Below are positions 10,200 to 19,299 of a stretch of 64,000 nt of DNA, one piece after another (within the stretch, counting starts at the first letter, position 1; every line of letters starts with the position of its first letter). Under the pieces are notes generated by a model. The model was not told the origin of the DNA and made no database searches. It saw only the letters and a list, made by a program, of their open reading frames with translations. The DNA is taken from NCBI RefSeq assembly GCF_012935325.2, contig NZ_JABBYG020000021.1, positions 31,552 to 95,551 of the forward strand, read 5' to 3'. The translations under genes and the position numbers were made by a program. This DNA is from Paenibacillus sp. PL91 (lineage in GTDB: Bacteria > Bacillota > Bacilli > Paenibacillales > Paenibacillaceae).

Positions 10200-10799
10200 C
10201 TAGCGGTTCACGCTATTCATCATAAGACGGGTGTAGTGGCCCAGCATTCGTGTCAAGCGACTTGCAAGCCTACTGCTAACCATCATGAGTGCAACGCCTA
10301 CGGCCGATACCAGCGCAGATTTGACAAAATTGTCTATTGGCACATCCATAAAGTAAATATTAATAAATGGAAAAAGGTACGGAATGACAATCACCACGAG
10401 TGGAAGTACATAAAGCATGACCGCCACGATAAGACTTGCAACCCCTATCGGAAACTTCAGCATCAACCAGCCGATAGCTATCCAGTTGCGCCTGTTCATC
10501 ATCTCCCTTTTGGCTTGGAGCCAGATGGAAGTATTGGTGCTTAAGGGATTAACGTATGGCGCTGTCGTAATATCCGTATAGATCTTGGTCTGTATGCGTT
10601 CAAATTGCAGAAAGGTGGAAGTCGTCCGCAAAACGTGAGTTATCAGAGGAACGCCCGCGACGGTAAACGAAAGACTGAACCCTAGAGTAAGCACGACCAG
10701 ATAAAAACTAAAATAGAACACCCCTGTAGCGAAAGTGAATAACAGGAAATAGCCATTTTGAATAAAGCTGACGACGGTTCTTGTCATCAAAGAGCCCAC
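10200..10799 (-). CDS. membrane protein with putative sensor domain
   Basis: 199 aa, GTG start at 10799 with AAAGGAT close upstream; an ATG five codons in is an alternative. Four membrane segments surround a charged cytoplasmic stretch. The pattern (FATGVFYFSFYLVV, GVPLITHVLRTTSTFLQFERI) fits the putative sensor domain found at the N-terminus of many actinobacterial and Firmicute histidine kinases. Here it is a separate protein just upstream of, and co-oriented with, the kinase-regulator fusion, so the two probably work together. Confidence 0.65.
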   Translation of the reverse strand: MGSLMTRTVVSFIQNGYFLLFTFATGVFYFSFYLVVLTLGFSLSFTVAGVPLITHVLRTTSTFLQFERIQTKIYTDITTAPYVNPLSTNTSIWLQAKREMMNRRNWIAIGWLMLKFPIGVASLIVAVMLYVLPLVVIVIPYLFPFINIYFMDVPIDNFVKSALVSAVGVALMMVSSRLASRLTRMLGHYTRLMMNSVNR

Positions 10800-10860
10800 A
10801 TCCTTTACAAGTAGTCATAGTAGTCTAAGGCTCTCGATGTCATATCTTCCAGTGTCATAA

Positions 10861-10872
10861 TGTCATATGACA
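10861..10872. promoter_or_regulatory. candidate operator TGTCATATGACA
   Basis: Perfect 12-bp palindrome within a cluster of TGTCAT motifs upstream of the sensor gene. It matches the site at 6055-6066. Confidence 0.5.
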
Positions 10873-10892
10873 CAAGTCGAATCATTCTGCTC

Positions 10893-11040
10893 CTCTATCG
10901 TGTCCCGGTTGTTAAATCGTTGCTCTACCGCAAAGGATGTAAATTCATCATTCCATTTTTTTTAGAACTCTATATTCCCATGAACGCATTGTTCTAACCT
11001 CATTATTTTTCTTTCAGCTATCGTGTCCCGTTAGTTGAAA
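10893..11040. repeat. two lone right boxes of the CCCGTTAG element
   Basis: 10893-10919 (CTATCGTGTCCCGGTTG) and 11012-11040 (GCTATCGTGTCCCGTTAG). The second has nearly perfect inverted arms (CTTTCAGCTA / TAGTTGAAAG). No gene between them. Confidence 0.6.
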
Positions 11041-11184
11041 GAGCTATTGTAATTCGTAATCTATCTAAAAATGTTATGCGTTGTTTTGTGTCTCGTAGCG
11101 AACCTTCTCAACCGGCCTAACCTCCATGTATCTGAATGAGTCCTGTTATACGCGATTAACTATAAGCTAGGTAAAATTAGGGAA

Positions 11185-11418
11185 ATGCGCTACTTCGGAA
11201 CGAATGTTGAGCGACAGACCAACTTAGGCAGAATTTCCGTTCGAATGCTGGTCCAACACTGGGGGGCTCCGAATGAGTCAGTCCTGATTAAGTCGGGCAA
11301 GACAGTACAAAAGAAAATTACCTATGTCCGCGGTAAGTACCAGCTGGAATTCATCTTTGATGGCACGAGTGGAATGAGCCTAAATCATATTAACCTTGTG
11401 AACAAAAATATTAAGTGA
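11185..11418 (+). pseudogene. C-terminal fragment of a hypothetical protein
   Basis: 77 aa open frame without a ribosome binding site. The sequence (ISVRMLVQHWGAPNES, KKITYVRGKYQLEFIFDG) reads like the end of a longer, globular secreted protein common in bacilli. The upstream part is absent, so this is probably a fragment. Function unknown. Confidence 0.4.
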
Positions 11419-11671
11419 ATTTACTCGCCATTAAGCCTGCTGATATCGATGAGGACTCGAGAGTATAGCATGAAAGGATTCACTAAAATAGAAAAACCGC
11501 CTATTGGCCAATAACGGCAGCTGATCCTCCTCTGATCGGCTGCCGTTATGTTGTTCCGAGCTTTACGACCATACAAAAAAGAGATCGACCAGAAAGATCT
11601 GGTGACCTCATCCACTGGTTCTGTAGAAATCGACGATCTCGGGGGCTGCTTCTACGAAAACTTCAAACTCC

Positions 11672-11902
11672 TTGCAGTTATTAGATTTGAACAGGACAAA
11701 AGCCCTTATCAATAGCCCGACACTAGTCATTGCCGGTCAGTATGATACAGTGACGCTTCCAAGCCACGGCGAATTGATTGCCGAGACGGTGCCGAACGCG
11801 AAGTTCGTCTTGCTGCCCGCAGTACACCTATCTAACCTGGAGTATCACGACGAATTCTTGAGTATCGTGATTGAATTCTTGCAATCGAAATTAATGAAGT
11901 AA
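11672..11902 (+). pseudogene. C-terminal fragment of an alpha/beta hydrolase
   Basis: 76 aa matching the last third of small alpha/beta hydrolases: SPTLVIAGQYDTVTLPSHG carries the catalytic Asp region, and LPAVHLSNLE carries the catalytic His. The nucleophile elbow and N-terminal strands are missing. Nearest in type to 3-oxoadipate enol-lactonase-like enzymes. Non-functional. Confidence 0.7.
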
Positions 11903-11904
11903 AC

Positions 11905-11997
11905 CCAAAGTGCCCGTAAACTAATGTAGCTGCCGATCGGCGCCGGCAGCTTCATCCTGGTCATTTATTCAAATATCGTGTCCCGTTAGCTTAACGT
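11905..11997. repeat. CCCGTTAG element 2
   Basis: Left box degenerate (GTGCCCGTAAACTAATG), hairpin GTAGCTGCCGATCGGCGCCG... of class a, right box ATATCGTGTCCCGTTAGCTT. Confidence 0.75.
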
Positions 11998-12009
11998 TTG
12001 GGTCCAACC

Positions 12010-12309
12010 TCATTCGCTTGGTTGCTTAGAAATAACGGTCATACCATCGGCTTTATACCCTTCTTCTACATCCGCCCGAAAGGTAATCTGTACTGTTTCA
12101 GAGCTGTTATCTTTTGTAAGTACTTCTCCTTCTATCTTGAATTCAGTTACAAGTTTATCAGAATTTATTATCGGTAGTACGCGAGCATTTCCGAAGAGAA
12201 AATCAGTGCGAGACCTATCTCTGAGGACGCATCTTATTTTCGTATGAATGCCAAAATCACCTTCATCAAATGATAACACCTCGCCATTGGGATATTTTAA
12301 TTTTCCCAA
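12010..12309 (-). CDS. hypothetical protein, 99 aa (cassette-like)
   Basis: TTG start at 12309 with a weak site. A soluble protein rich in beta-strand-like segments (KLKYPNGEVLSFDEGDFG, FKIEGEVLTKD). No family recognised. It sits alone between two CCCGTTAG elements, 13 bp from the right box of element 2 and about 30 bp from the start of element 3, the pattern seen in the arrays further right. Confidence 0.55.
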   Translation of the reverse strand: MGKLKYPNGEVLSFDEGDFGIHTKIRCVLRDRSRTDFLFGNARVLPIINSDKLVTEFKIEGEVLTKDNSSETVQITFRADVEEGYKADGMTVISKQPSE

Positions 12310-12339
12310 TAAGCGGTATTAAATGCGTGCTAATTGTCT

Positions 12340-12425
12340 CACTATCCTGCCCGTCGAAGTAGCCGATCATTGTGGTCGACTGCTTCCGTTTTTTTATTGA
12401 ACTATCGTTCTCGGTTAGTTCAATC
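12340..12425. repeat. CCCGTTAG element 3
   Basis: Left box CTGCCCGTCGAAG (partly lost), class-a hairpin TAGCCGATCATTGTGGTCG, T-tract, right box TTGAACTATCGTTCTCGGTTAG. Confidence 0.85.
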
Positions 12426-12434
12426 GACTAGACA

Positions 12435-12941
12435 TTATTGAACGTATTTTATTTTCCTCTCGGAATAAGTCTTTTCGTCTGCTGTTCCATATCCATACCC
12501 GTCTCTGATAATTTGATTAACGGGAACATGTAGGGTTAGGACAATTTTTCTTTTACGACCCTCCATTTCGGTAACGATAAAGAAGCAATTTACTCCGTTT
12601 ATGTGATACTTGTCCTCCCTAAATACCTCATAGTTTACAGCCACATAATAAATTTGAGGTTCGATAAATGTCTCGATATAACGTGTTGGTATATAAATTT
12701 TTCCGTATTCGTAGGGTATTTGCTTTGAAGAGACAATATGGGCTTTATTGATATTGAATAATCCAACCTTCTGGTTTTTATTTTGCTTGTTGTTTAAAAA
12801 GTTAATAATTAGGACATGTTGATCCTTAACCCACAAATCAGGTATGTCAGGCCATTTTTTTTCGTTTATTGAGTTGATGTAAATTGTAACTAAGTTTTCA
12901 TCTAATTCATCACTTGCGAATGCTAAATTTGCTGTTAGCAT
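12435..12941 (-). CDS. hypothetical exported protein, N-terminus probably lost
   Basis: 168 aa. The first residues (MLTANLAFASDE) look like the end of a signal peptide with its cleavage site (AFA-S), so the true start is missing. The body is soluble and basic toward the end (RKRKIVLTLHV, YSERKIKYVQ). No family recognised. At its 5' end it runs into the tail of the broken subtilase gene with no repeat element between, which suggests a deletion fused the two. Confidence 0.5.
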   Translation of the reverse strand: MLTANLAFASDELDENLVTIYINSINEKKWPDIPDLWVKDQHVLIINFLNNKQNKNQKVGLFNINKAHIVSSKQIPYEYGKIYIPTRYIETFIEPQIYYVAVNYEVFREDKYHINGVNCFFIVTEMEGRKRKIVLTLHVPVNQIIRDGYGYGTADEKTYSERKIKYVQ

Positions 12942-13858
12942 GTTCAGCCATAGTAAAAGTAATAACGATATATTGAGGGACTAGTTCGGGGTCATGTGTT
13001 TTAATGAGTTGGGGTAAATCGTAAAATTTTCCAATAAACTCAATAACATACCATCGAATTGTCCAATGAGGGCTATCTGCTAATGGAATCCAATGATTTA
13101 GTTCCTTTTTGTCAGTATTTTGAAGTAAACCATGCAAGAACCAGGCGCGGACACTATTTTCTTGTTCAGCATTGAACCTATCCCAGTATTTTTCGCGTTC
13201 GGATTGGCCAACAGGCTCTCCTAATGAGTAAACTGCAATTTTCTAATAATAGGATTAGGATCGTTTGAAAATTCCCATAGATCGTCTCGCGTATATTCTC
13301 CTTTTCTAATATTTCTGCTCATGTGGATTGCACGTTCGACAATTCCTGTTGTATCGGAGAGTTGGTTTTCGTTCTTCGTTTTACCTTTCAAAATAGCTTC
13401 AGATGCTCGTTGTACATTTATGATCGGCGCTAAGTTCTGATCTCCGGTCATTTTATCTCCAAAACCAACCAACGCTTTTCTAAGCGTTAAATTGTCGATA
13501 TACGGAAATCTAGATAACAAGTTTATACATGCTCCAGCTACTAATGTTGATGCTGCAGAAGTGCCTGTATATATCGATTGTTGCCTCTCGTCTGAATCCC
13601 CTTCACAATATGGAATGATTATACGTGTGCGTGGAGCGCGTACGTCTGGTCTAAACTTGGATTATAGTTTTTATTAGTAATATCACTACAAGTTATTGAA
13701 TCATTTTCTACAATCACATGCTTAAGACGGTTAGCCAGGTGCCCAATCGTTGGATGTGGCGATATATCGTCGATAATTATAACTCCAATGCCTTTCCCAG
13801 AGAATTGATCTGGTGGCTCGGAAAACCCTAATCTCATCCACGAGGGTTCAATGAACAC
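12910..13858 (-). pseudogene. broken subtilisin-like (S8) protease with HEAT-like tail
   Basis: The N-terminus (FSGKGIGVIIIDDI) has the S8 catalytic Asp region, and a second frame has the nucleophile motif TGTSAASTLVAG. The stretch that should hold the catalytic His is shortened, and frames change near 13640 and 13245. The tail (NDPNPIIRK, then WTIRWYVIEFIGKF) looks like HEAT-type helical repeats. At least two frame changes make it non-functional. S8 proteases with helical-repeat tails occur in conflict systems, but no partner gene is seen. Confidence 0.6.
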
Positions 13859-13878
13859 AACTCATCCTCCTATTCTAA

Positions 13879-14079
13879 TTACCAAAGCTGCCCTTCCACG
13901 CCTGTATACTTCTGAAAATATTCTGATACTATCCACGACGCAAGGTTGTTGTGAGTGTATCGCTTCTGTCCGGCATCAATAGCCGATTTATAATAACAAA
14001 TCTTATAATCCATTTTTTCCATGTATTTATTGAGTTCGGCAATCTTATCAAGAACAGCTTTTTTATGTTTTTCGGTCAC
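13879..14079 (-). pseudogene. C-terminal fragment of a MerR-type regulator
   Basis: 66 aa. LDKIAELNKYMEKMDYKICYY matches the dimerisation coiled coil and the start of the effector segment of MerR-family activators (cf. LDYKISYYE in many). The DNA-binding helix-turn-helix is absent, and an in-frame stop lies just upstream of the GTG. Confidence 0.5.
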
Positions 14080-14088
14080 TATGCCATA

Positions 14089-15510
14089 TTATTCCTCGAA
14101 AATAATGACCATATTCTTACTTCCCATATATTCTACAGAAGTATTTAACTGCTCCGCCACAAATCGTACTGGGACGAACGCGCTGCCGTTCTTCAGAAGT
14201 AAAGGAGCGTCTTGCATCACCGTTTGCTGGTTCACCTTGACCTGCCCGTTCCCCACAATCCAACGAATTGTTTTACTTTCCTTTTGAATCGTCACCTCTT
14301 TGGTGGTCTGGTTCCAGTTCACGTTTGCCCCAAGTTTCTCGGAGATGAAACGAATCGGCACATAGGTACGACCCGATAGCATAAATGGCGCTGCAGAAAT
14401 TTGGTAAGGGCTGTCCCCCACATAGGCAGTACGGCTGCCAATGACCAAACGCTGTGTCTTATGCTGAGTTCCGTAGTAACGATCCGCATTCACTTTATTG
14501 AATAATTTGTTTGTTTTGCTGCCTTGGCTTAAATCCAAGTAGTTGTCGCTCAAGTGCAGTTCGTAGCGTTCCGCACCCGTATCCCAATGAAAACCAAATT
14601 CAATGTGTTGAATCGGCTCCAAATCCCACACCCGATTGTTGTTCAAATCTAGAGTTCCAAGAAGTTTCAAATTTTTTAACGGTTCCAAATTCCACACTCG
14701 ATTGTTGCTTAAGTAGAGGGAACTCAGCTTGTTCAAATGGGTTAACGGTTCTAAATCTTTAATCTTGTTGGATGATAAATCTAATCCAGACAAGCTAGTT
14801 AATTTCGCTAAAGGAGCAAGACTCTCGATATTATTGTTACTGGCAGTGAGCCACCCGAGATTGTAAAATCCTTCTAGCGGCTTAAGATCAGAAACCTGGT
14901 TGCTGTCAATCGCGAGATGGATCAAACTTTTGGGTAGCATCCGAAGCTGAGAAAGATCCCTGATTTTATTGTTAGATACGTTAAGATATGCCAGCTCTTT
15001 TATATTGCTAAGTGGAGCTATGTCTTCTATCGCATTGTGATCAGCGTCCAACTCGTTTAGATGGGGCAGCTGTTTCACTAAGTCTAGCGATGAAATCTGA
15101 TTATAGCTAATTGATAGATATTTGATCTCCTTCAGAAGTGACAATTCCTCGATTGATTTGATTTTATTTCCTTTGAGGCTGAGAGTATGAATCTTTGAAA
15201 GTTTCTTAAGCGGTGTAAGATCCGTAATTTCATTCCCATTTAAACTAAGTTGTGTGATATTGACGGCATACTCCAATCCCCGCAGATCCTTAATTCCTCT
15301 ACCTTCCAAATATACGACGGTAAGAGATTCTAAATCCGCTTTAGTAAGCGATTCATCGTCTTTTTTACCTAACCACGATTTAATCGCTTGTTCTAAATTA
15401 GGATCCTGGAAAACTACAGCCTGTTGGCTAGAAGCCTCCATGTAAGCTTGTCCTGGAAAACCCAAACATAGGATGAAAATAATTAAAAATCCAGCAAGCT
15501 GTTTCTTCAT
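14089..15510 (-). CDS. secreted leucine-rich-repeat protein with copper amine oxidase-like C-terminal domain
   Basis: 473 aa. The ATG at 15510 has AAGGA nine bases upstream and is preferred to the Met three codons earlier. Signal peptide (1-25). Residues about 50-300 form roughly ten 22-residue internalin-like LRRs (L..L..L.LS.N.I.DL.PL). The last 110 residues are the Cu_amine_oxidN1 domain (FMLSGRTYVPIRFISEKLGA, then FVPVRFVAEQLN), a stalk domain abundant in Paenibacillus secreted proteins. It probably binds a surface ligand. Strong terminators are not obvious. Confidence 0.9.
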   Translation of the reverse strand: MKKQLAGFLIIFILCLGFPGQAYMEASSQQAVVFQDPNLEQAIKSWLGKKDDESLTKADLESLTVVYLEGRGIKDLRGLEYAVNITQLSLNGNEITDLTPLKKLSKIHTLSLKGNKIKSIEELSLLKEIKYLSISYNQISSLDLVKQLPHLNELDADHNAIEDIAPLSNIKELAYLNVSNNKIRDLSQLRMLPKSLIHLAIDSNQVSDLKPLEGFYNLGWLTASNNNIESLAPLAKLTSLSGLDLSSNKIKDLEPLTHLNKLSSLYLSNNRVWNLEPLKNLKLLGTLDLNNNRVWDLEPIQHIEFGFHWDTGAERYELHLSDNYLDLSQGSKTNKLFNKVNADRYYGTQHKTQRLVIGSRTAYVGDSPYQISAAPFMLSGRTYVPIRFISEKLGANVNWNQTTKEVTIQKESKTIRWIVGNGQVKVNQQTVMQDAPLLLKNGSAFVPVRFVAEQLNTSVEYMGSKNMVIIFEE

Positions 15511-15730
15511 TCTGACCATTCCTTCTCATGATGATTGTATATTGTTGACTTGCAGAATAACCGCTACAAACCAGCCTATTTTAATTATAACACCTTAGTT
15601 CTTCTAAAAATAAGAAAAATAACGGAACAATACCATCATAATTAATATGTATCATTAATATGGGTGTAAAGAAAAGGGAACTCAGAATTCAACTACCTCT
15701 TGACGGTTGATTGGAACCACTTGTAAGCAA

Positions 15731-15831
15731 GAGCTAAATTAACCTGCCCTTTAGTTCAACAAAAAAGCAACCGAACGTTATACGCCGGCTACTGTCGCAT
15801 TGTTACGCTATAGTACCCGTTAGCGTAACAA
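15731..15831. repeat. CCCGTTAG element 4
   Basis: Left box CCTGCCCTTTAGTTCAAC; a divergent hairpin; the right box has a perfect 13-bp inverted repeat (CATTGTTACGCTA / TAGCGTAACAATG) around TAGTACCCGT. Compared with other copies both arms changed together, which points to selection for pairing. Confidence 0.85.
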
Positions 15832-15881
15832 TGCTTTCCGACTATTGAAAATAAATTGTGTACTTTTAATTACATTGTACT

Positions 15882-16463
15882 TTATTGTCTAGGTTTGAAA
15901 AATTCGGCTATTTCTTTTGGTAATTCACTCTCCCACATAGGCATACCATATTGACTGTCTTTCTCGGAGATAGGATATTTGTATCCTAATGAAGCATCTG
16001 TTAATAAAATCACATGATATTGAGGTGAATTATCAACTCTAAATTCATTAGGCTGCCCTTTTTGTTCAAAAAGAGAAACAAACTTTTGAACATCTTGCCC
16101 TTGGATATTATTGATTAATTCCATTTCCTTATAAATTTTTATCTGGTTTACCCTTGAATACGAAATATCCTGTGGAGGAGAAATTGGCATTCCACCGCCT
16201 TTGTACTCTCCATAAACACTGAACCCCGTAAAACTTTCTTTGTCTTTAACGGCTATAAAACTATGATTAGAAAATCCCTCAATCTCAAAAACGGCATTTC
16301 CCTTGCCCAAATGACGAGATTTTTCAACTGAACCAATCTTTTTAATTTTTGAAGTATCAGTAATTGTAAATTCCCAATGGTTTATATAGTATTTATTCTC
16401 AAAGTTTAAATCATTAGCATATAAACCATTGCCTTTATCTATTTTAGCTGAACAACTTATCAT
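15882..16463 (-). pseudogene. hypothetical lipoprotein, start lost
   Basis: 193 aa from the only ATG, but the frame continues upstream (KIAAVLTILLMISC) to a stop codon, so the lipoprotein signal has lost its start residues while keeping the lipobox (MISC). The mature part is soluble, contains AVFEIEGFSNHSF, and ends in PKEIAEFFKPRQ; no family recognised. The break lies at GTTAGCGG, which resembles the repeat core, next to the truncated end of the upstream gene. Confidence 0.55.
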
Positions 16464-16486
16464 TAATAAAATAGTTAAAACGGCTG

Positions 16487-16918
16487 CTATTTTCCGCTAA
16501 CAGATCTTTCCATCCCGGCTTGTTCTTGCGCGCTATACTCCCAATCTCTCATAGCACACATGACACCGTTACGGTACGTCTTAACCTTTACGCCCATATA
16601 ACCTGTTGGAACATTGATTGAAGCATTTCCAACGATGCCCTTTCCTGTAATAATTGGAGCAGAATCATTAAAAAGCTCTCCACCATTATAATAATGGTAA
16701 CCCATAACCGGACCGTAAATTTTTCCAGGGCTGACTACTTTCGCTGCATGTACAATAGATGGGAGTGTTCCAATCATAATCCCCATCATGAAAACGCCGA
16801 TGACGGTCCTAATTCGCATCCCCTTCTTCAACGATTTGTTCTGCTTTTCTACAGGTTGTAGTTCAACTTCTCTAGTCGACATTGGACAACCATTCTTTCC
16901 TATAATTGTATCAAACAA
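16487..16918 (-). CDS. hypothetical exported protein, possibly 3'-truncated
   Basis: Up to 143 aa (TTG start); a start at MSTREVELQ is also possible. One membrane or signal segment (IGVFMMGIMIGTLPSIVHAA) follows a positively charged N-terminus. The mature part (SPGKIYGPVMGYHYYNGG, INVPTGYMGVKVKTYRNG) suggests a small secreted beta protein. Unknown function. The end seems cut at the junction with the headless lipoprotein. Confidence 0.45.
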   Translation of the reverse strand: MFDTIIGKNGCPMSTREVELQPVEKQNKSLKKGMRIRTVIGVFMMGIMIGTLPSIVHAAKVVSPGKIYGPVMGYHYYNGGELFNDSAPIITGKGIVGNASINVPTGYMGVKVKTYRNGVMCAMRDWEYSAQEQAGMERSVSGK

Positions 16919-17213
16919 ATGAAATATACCAATTTATGTATGTCGAAGTAACCTGTATTTGTCGAATGGGAAAAATGGTCGTAGCGACACAGATCGATTG
17001 ACTCTACAAGTTCTAAGCGGATTCGTCCATTATAGACGTACTTGGGGAGAGAATTGTTCAATGGCTGGTGTTTGTTTTACAAGACAGCCACAGTCTTGCA
17101 GCATTCAAAGCAGCCTAACAGCTGAAACCTTTCACCACAAGCCCCCCTTCCAGACATAGGACGCGAACGAAGGGCACGCCGTCGCTGTTGTAACTCGAGC
17201 ACCTAGTTTCCGA

Positions 17214-17462
17214 ATGCGGAGGGCGATGGCGGCCAACTACTGCAGCTCGGGCGCCGGAATACGAATTGTGTTTCGGGTCACCAATGAAGTGGTAGATATA
17301 CTACGGATCGTTTATGTTCTTACTATTGAGCGACGTACGCGTGATATGGCTTTTAAAATCGCTCATGGAAGATTAAAGGTTTATCGGAAGCTTACTGAGG
17401 AATACGCTTCCGAAGTGCGATTCGATTACCTTCAAAAGCTTGAAACCTTCCCTTCTGTATAA
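17214..17462 (+). CDS. possible small protein or fragment, 82 aa
   Basis: No ribosome binding site. RIVFRVTNEVVDILRIVYV resembles a RelE/ParE toxin strand-strand segment, and the rest (AFKIAHGRLKVYRKLTEEY) is unrelated to it. It may be a fragment fused to other sequence. A terminator follows at 17518. The 300 bp upstream show nothing. Confidence 0.25.
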   Translation: MRRAMAANYCSSGAGIRIVFRVTNEVVDILRIVYVLTIERRTRDMAFKIAHGRLKVYRKLTEEYASEVRFDYLQKLETFPSV

Positions 17463-17517
17463 CCCGTAATGTCGTTAATTACTTAATAGTTATCACTTAT
17501 AAATGATTAATGATATT

Positions 17518-17557
17518 AAAAGAGACGCTTAGATTAGGTATCTGAGCGTCTCTTTTT
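17518..17557. terminator. bidirectional hairpin terminator
   Basis: AAAGAGACGCT / AGCGTCTCTTT arms with T-tracts, between the convergent frames at 17462 and 17589. Confidence 0.8.
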
Positions 17558-17588
17558 TAATGTCGTTAATCAGTTAATTCTAACTCAC

Positions 17589-18407
17589 TTACAATGGAGT
17601 AAATGTACACACTTCGTTATCGGTCGTGATGGTCAATGACCACCCTCCGGCAATATTACCGGATCCGGGAACATCATCATCAAAAACATAAAGGTCCCAT
17701 GCGCCATTCGGGGTCATCCCAATAAAATTGAAAAGCCTGACAAATACGGATGAAGCGGGTGCAGGAGCAGGGAGATTTTCTACTATACCTTGGTAGTTCG
17801 TTGGCTTAAATGTGCCCGAAACGATTTGTCCTAATTGCGGAAGGAAATTTGCTGCATCGTCATCGAACGTCAGTGTGACGTTGACTAAATCAAGAGAGCC
17901 TCCCGCATCGGACATGAGGATTGTATTTGTTATACCATTTGAGCCGACAAGTAATATGTCCAGATCTTCCGGGTTAGGGTGGTTCATATTGAAAAGTGTT
18001 ACCGTTACCTTCGCAATCGTACCTGTCATACCAGTGACGGCAATGGTGGACGGGTAAGGATCGGCTATTCCTTGAACCGGTATTGTTATTGGATCGGTAT
18101 TTACAAACGTAGCTGTGGTGCTGACGGTACTGTTGCACACCCTTTGAAACGGCCCGATGGTCAGAGTGGGGTCGACGTTAATGATTGGATTCACATTAAT
18201 CGGAGTAGGGTCGACGTTAATGATTGGATTCACATTAATCGGAGTCGGATCGACGTTAATGATTGGATTCACATTAACCGGAGTAGGGTCGACGTTAATG
18301 ATTGGATTCACATTAACCGGAGTCGGATCAACAATAACACGACGTTCTTTCTTCGACGTTTTCTTGCGGCATAGTCTTATTTTCTTAGGCAGACATCCCA
18401 TCCGCAT
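17589..18407 (-). CDS. P-domain protein with NVNPIINVDPTP peptide repeats
   Basis: 272 aa. GGAGGTGAT before the ATG at 18407 decides the start. A basic N-terminus (residues 1-25, no signal peptide) is followed by four to five near-identical 13-residue repeats (NVNPIINVDPTPV). A domain of about 180 aa follows that matches the proprotein-convertase P domain: ITIPVQG, VTVTLFNMNHPNPEDLDILLVG, LSDAGG, NGAWDLYVFDDD and GGWSLTI. P domains normally follow S8 proteases; here there is no protease. The DNA repeats are 39 bp. It could be an exosporium or surface protein, by inference only. Confidence 0.8.
   Translation of the reverse strand: MRMGCLPKKIRLCRKKTSKKERRVIVDPTPVNVNPIINVDPTPVNVNPIINVDPTPINVNPIINVDPTPINVNPIINVDPTLTIGPFQRVCNSTVSTTATFVNTDPITIPVQGIADPYPSTIAVTGMTGTIAKVTVTLFNMNHPNPEDLDILLVGSNGITNTILMSDAGGSLDLVNVTLTFDDDAANFLPQLGQIVSGTFKPTNYQGIVENLPAPAPASSVFVRLFNFIGMTPNGAWDLYVFDDDVPGSGNIAGGWSLTITTDNEVCTFTPL
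18180..18330. repeat. 39-bp tandem coding repeats
   Basis: Four units sharing GACGTTAATGATTGGATTCA, encoding the NVNPIINVDPTP repeats. They differ at a few third positions. Confidence 0.85.
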
Positions 18408-18419
18408 ATCACCTCCCAT

Positions 18420-18918
18420 GATTCTTGTAACGTCACATCATATGTTTATAGTCATGTGAAAGATTGGACGGGAATCTAAAGGTAAGTAGACTGTTACCCT
18501 ATTTAAATAAAAATAGGTGATATACCTTAGAGACATGTCTCGATCTAATTTTACTGTCCGGGTGGAAGGTCTGTTAACAATGATTTAACGCTTGTTTAGA
18601 ACCCATAAGAAAAAGGAAAGCTGCCGAATTGTGCCGGCAGCTTCAGAAAACCATCACTAGTACAGACGCTTCGAAAAACAACGGCCAATAACCTTTAAGT
18701 AAATCAGCTGTTTGCACAATTGACCGCGATGGAGCTGAAGAAAATCGAGAACAATCTTTAAAAGGAAGGATTCGATCGTGACGAATGGCCGATGGCCATG
18801 TGTGCTGAAGGCGGCGAAGGTGCTGACATTGCATATGTTACTCACGCAGATAATCTAAAGTTTTTCCAAACAAAAAAGAAACCTTGAAAGGTAATGACAC
18901 CAATCAAGGTTTCTAGGG
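18420..18918. other. intergenic region with relic hairpins
   Basis: A class-a hairpin like those in the CCCGTTAG elements (AAGCTGCCGAATTGTGCCGG..., 18615-18645) has lost both boxes. A terminator hairpin lies at 18877-18914 (AGAAACCTTGA / TCAAGGTTTCT) downstream of the next minus-strand gene. Nothing else is seen. Confidence 0.5.
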
Positions 18919-19227
18919 TTATATCCCAATAATTCCGTCAGCTAGATCCTTCCAATATCCTGTCGGAATTTCGTATTTCGTACCCCCTTTAGGTAATTCA
19001 AGTATTTTATCTACTAGATTCCGCTTTAATCTTAGTCCAGATTCATTGTCATCAATTTGTAGTTCTAAAACTGGGTACCAACCACTTTTTGATATATTCT
19101 CCATACTCGTTATTGATTTTTGAGTGAAATCCTCTAATGCCTCCAACAAATTATCAAATGAGTTGTAATATACCCTTATTTCCAATCCTCCTTCATCATA
19201 TTCATACATAGTGCGGATAATTGGCAT
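18919..19227 (-). CDS. small acidic hypothetical protein, 102 aa
   Basis: No recognised family. Acidic, with the pattern of a small alpha/beta immunity-type protein (EIRVYYNSFDNLLEALEDF, LELQIDDNESGLRLKRNL, TGYWKDLADGIIG). The start at 19227 has CAGGAG at a long distance; Met7 is an alternative. It ends in a terminator. No toxin partner is adjacent. Confidence 0.5.
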   Translation of the reverse strand: MPIIRTMYEYDEGGLEIRVYYNSFDNLLEALEDFTQKSITSMENISKSGWYPVLELQIDDNESGLRLKRNLVDKILELPKGGTKYEIPTGYWKDLADGIIGI

Positions 19228-19299
19228 GATTAGGATTAAGAACTCCTGGATGGACTGGAAGGGTTACGCCCTCTTAAAAAACTTTCAAATGAAGAATAG

